From Odiellus spinosus (Eukaryota; Arthropoda; Arachnida; Opiliones; Phalangiidae): a stretch of 64,000 nucleotides of DNA. The stretch lies in contig OY987240.1 of the NCBI GenBank assembly GCA_963920705.1, forward strand, positions 3,726,501-3,790,500. The letters are read 5' to 3'. Positions 63,212 through 64,000 of this stretch are shown here, piece by piece; positions within the stretch are counted from its first letter, which is position 1; each line of letters begins with the position of its first letter. Both the position numbers and the translations under genes were made by a program. The notes beneath the pieces are model-generated. The model had not been told where the DNA came from and searched no databases. It worked only from the letters and a program-made list of their open reading frames with translations.

Positions 63212-64000
63212 AAAAACATCATTCGAAAAACATCATTCGAAAAACATCATTCGACAAAACATGATTCGAAAAACTTGATTCGAAAAACATGATTCGAAAA
63301 ACATGATTCGAAAAACATGATTCGAAAAACATGATTCGAAAAACATGATTCGAAAAACATGATTCGAAAAACATGATTCGAAAAACATGATTCGAAAAAC
63401 ATGATTCGAAAAACATGATTCGAAAAACATGATTCGAAAAACATGATTCGAAAAACATGATTCGAAAAACATGATTCGAAAAACATCATTCTATAAACAT
63501 CATTCGAAAAACATCATTCGAAAAACATCATTCGAAAAACATCATTCGAAAAACATCATTCGAAAAACATCATTCGAAAAACATTATTCGAAAAAAATTA
63601 TTCGAAAAACATCATTCGAAAAAATCATTCGAAAAACATCATTCGAAAAACATCATTCGAAAAGCATCATGCGAAAAACATGACTCGAAAAACTTGATTC
63701 GAAAAACATGATTCGAAATCATGATTCGGAAAACATGATTCGAAAAACATGATTCGAAAAACAAAATTCGAAAAACATGATTCGAAAAACATGATTCGAA
63801 AAACATGATTCGAAAAACATGATTCGAAAAACATGATTCGAAAAACATGATTCGAAAAACATGATTCGAAAAACATGATTCGAAAAACATGATTCGAAAA
63901 ACATGATTCGAAAAACATGATTCGAAAAACATGATTCGAAAAACATGATTCGAAAAACATGATTCGAAAAACATGATTCGAAAAACATGATTCGAAAAAC
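63212..64000 (+). repeat. Second copy of 867-bp duplication (cut by window end)
   Basis: Every landmark of the first copy recurs at an offset of 867 bp: GACAAAACATG near 63,253, CATTCTATAAACAT near 63,488, AGCATCATGCG near 63,664 and the 13-mer at 63718. The final G-block, 63723-64000, is still running at the window edge, so the array continues beyond the window and its full length is unknown. Confidence 0.92.

Larger units (their letters stand above)
1826..63725. repeat. Recurrent 13-bp boundary unit with bulged palindrome (50 sites)
   Basis: GATTCGAAATCAT, a unit shortened to 13 bp, creates the palindrome AATCATGATT. In context TTCGAAATCATGATTCGAA pairs as two 9-nt arms with one bulged A. 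Positions of the core ATCATGAT: 1826, 3112, 4399, 6568, 7295, 8428, 11115, 13228, 13955, 15495, 17523, 19706, 20461, 21202, 22027, 23736, 26564, 29645, 30400, 31141, 31938, 33647, 36489, 40149, 41809, 42756, 44416, 46325, 47124, 48355, 48762, 48999, 49587, 50145, 50368, 51781, 52327, 53109, 53527, 56447, 56684, 57944, 58881, 59118, 60406, 60895, 60978, 61873, 62851, 63718. It sits immediately left of a G-type run in every case I checked. L1 leaders precede 21 sites, L2 leaders 8, L3 leaders 14; seven have other contexts. No function is known to me. Confidence 0.93.
1..64000 (+). repeat. 14-bp satellite array filling the window
   Basis: The window consists of about 4,570 tandem copies of a 14-bp unit, C-type CATTCGAAAAACAT or G-type GATTCGAAAAACAT, all in one orientation. 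I saw no inverted segment and no interruption by unrelated DNA. Each unit carries one TTCGAA palindrome (hence one CpG) and one A5 tract; both unit types are 4/14 GC. Common variants are CATTCTAAAAACAT, CAATCG, CATACG, CATTATTCG, ACAACATTCG, CTTGATTCG, and units of 11, 13, 15 or 16 bp. The variants are not random: the same series recur in order, which reveals higher-order repeats. What is seen is the repeat structure; a heterochromatic location is inferred. No promoter, RNA gene or mobile element is recognisable. Confidence 0.98.

Noticed and set aside
1-64000. CRISPR-like direct repeats
   Set aside because: Units are contiguous with no unique spacers, the repeat is only 14 bp, and no cas gene is present.
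1-64000. Plasmid iteron or replication-origin array
   Set aside because: Thousands of units over 64 kb with no replication gene or other bacterial feature do not fit an iteron cluster.
1-64000. CENP-B box
   Set aside because: The unit fits the TTCG-nnnn-A half of the essential CENP-B box bases but lacks the CGGG half (TCAT or TGAT instead), so binding is not supported.
1-64000. Heat-shock elements from the TTC and GAA triplets
   Set aside because: The HSE needs inverted GAA/TTC triplets separated by 2 bp; here they abut as TTCGAA with no such spacing.
1-64000. Telomeric repeat
   Set aside because: The unit is not a short G-rich telomere motif and has no strand G-richness.
1-64000. Functional centromere
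   Set aside because: Size and higher-order structure are compatible, but sequence alone cannot show kinetochore chromatin and no known centromeric satellite was recognised.

Overview
The whole 64 kb is one tandem satellite array built on a 14-bp unit, (C/G)ATTCGAAAAACAT. I see no gene, RNA gene, transposon, CRISPR array or unique sequence in it. All units lie in the same orientation. The most divergent pieces are short aberrant units of 11, 13, 15 or 16 bp. A multi-kilobase, AT-rich (about 29% GC), higher-order satellite of this kind fits a eukaryotic heterochromatic block (centromeric, pericentromeric, subtelomeric or sex-chromosome). I do not recognise the species, and the sequence alone cannot show that it is a centromere.

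Two unit types dominate and differ at their first base: a C-type (CATTCGAAAAACAT) and a G-type (GATTCGAAAAACAT). They are segregated into homogeneous blocks, from a few units up to 77. Because 14 is not a multiple of 3, each block reads the same 14-residue peptide in all three frames of one strand: C-blocks are open on the plus strand and G-blocks on the minus strand. The long apparent ORFs (up to about 368 codons) are a by-product of this and are not annotated as genes.

Blocks are arranged in cassettes with a fixed left-to-right order: a leader of variant units, then a G-block, then a C-block, then mixed units. The leader has a 15-bp GACAAAACATG-type unit or a CATGACTCG unit, then a CTTGATTCG unit, and usually a 13-bp unit containing AATCATGATT. 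The 13-bp unit occurs 50 times and makes a bulged 9-bp inverted repeat. I separate three main leader classes: L1 (with ACACTTG), L2 (GACAAAACATGACTCG) and L3 (AGCATCATTCG, then CATGACTCG). An L0 leader lacks the 13-mer.

Layout: 1-4.2 kb is an older mixed region with roughly 643-bp and 1.8-kb sub-repeats. 4.2-26.3 kb holds three L1 higher-order repeat copies of 6689, 6408 and about 8.9 kb, the third enlarged by extra cassettes. 18,256-28,194 and 28,195-38,119 are a very recent tandem duplication of about 9.93 kb. 37.8-39.6 kb is a duplication of about 870 bp. 39.9-45.1 kb is an alternating 1660/947-bp L2 repeat. 45.1-53 kb holds L0 and L3 cassettes. 53-55.7 kb has C-rich arrays with 11-bp units and an 804-bp duplication. 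55,725-60,620 is a 2434/2462-bp tandem duplication. 60.6-62.3 kb includes an isolated L1 cassette. 62.3-64 kb is an 867-bp duplication cut by the window end. These nested duplications, breaking in register with the 14-bp unit, point to repeated unequal exchange plus copy-number slippage, mostly in G-blocks.
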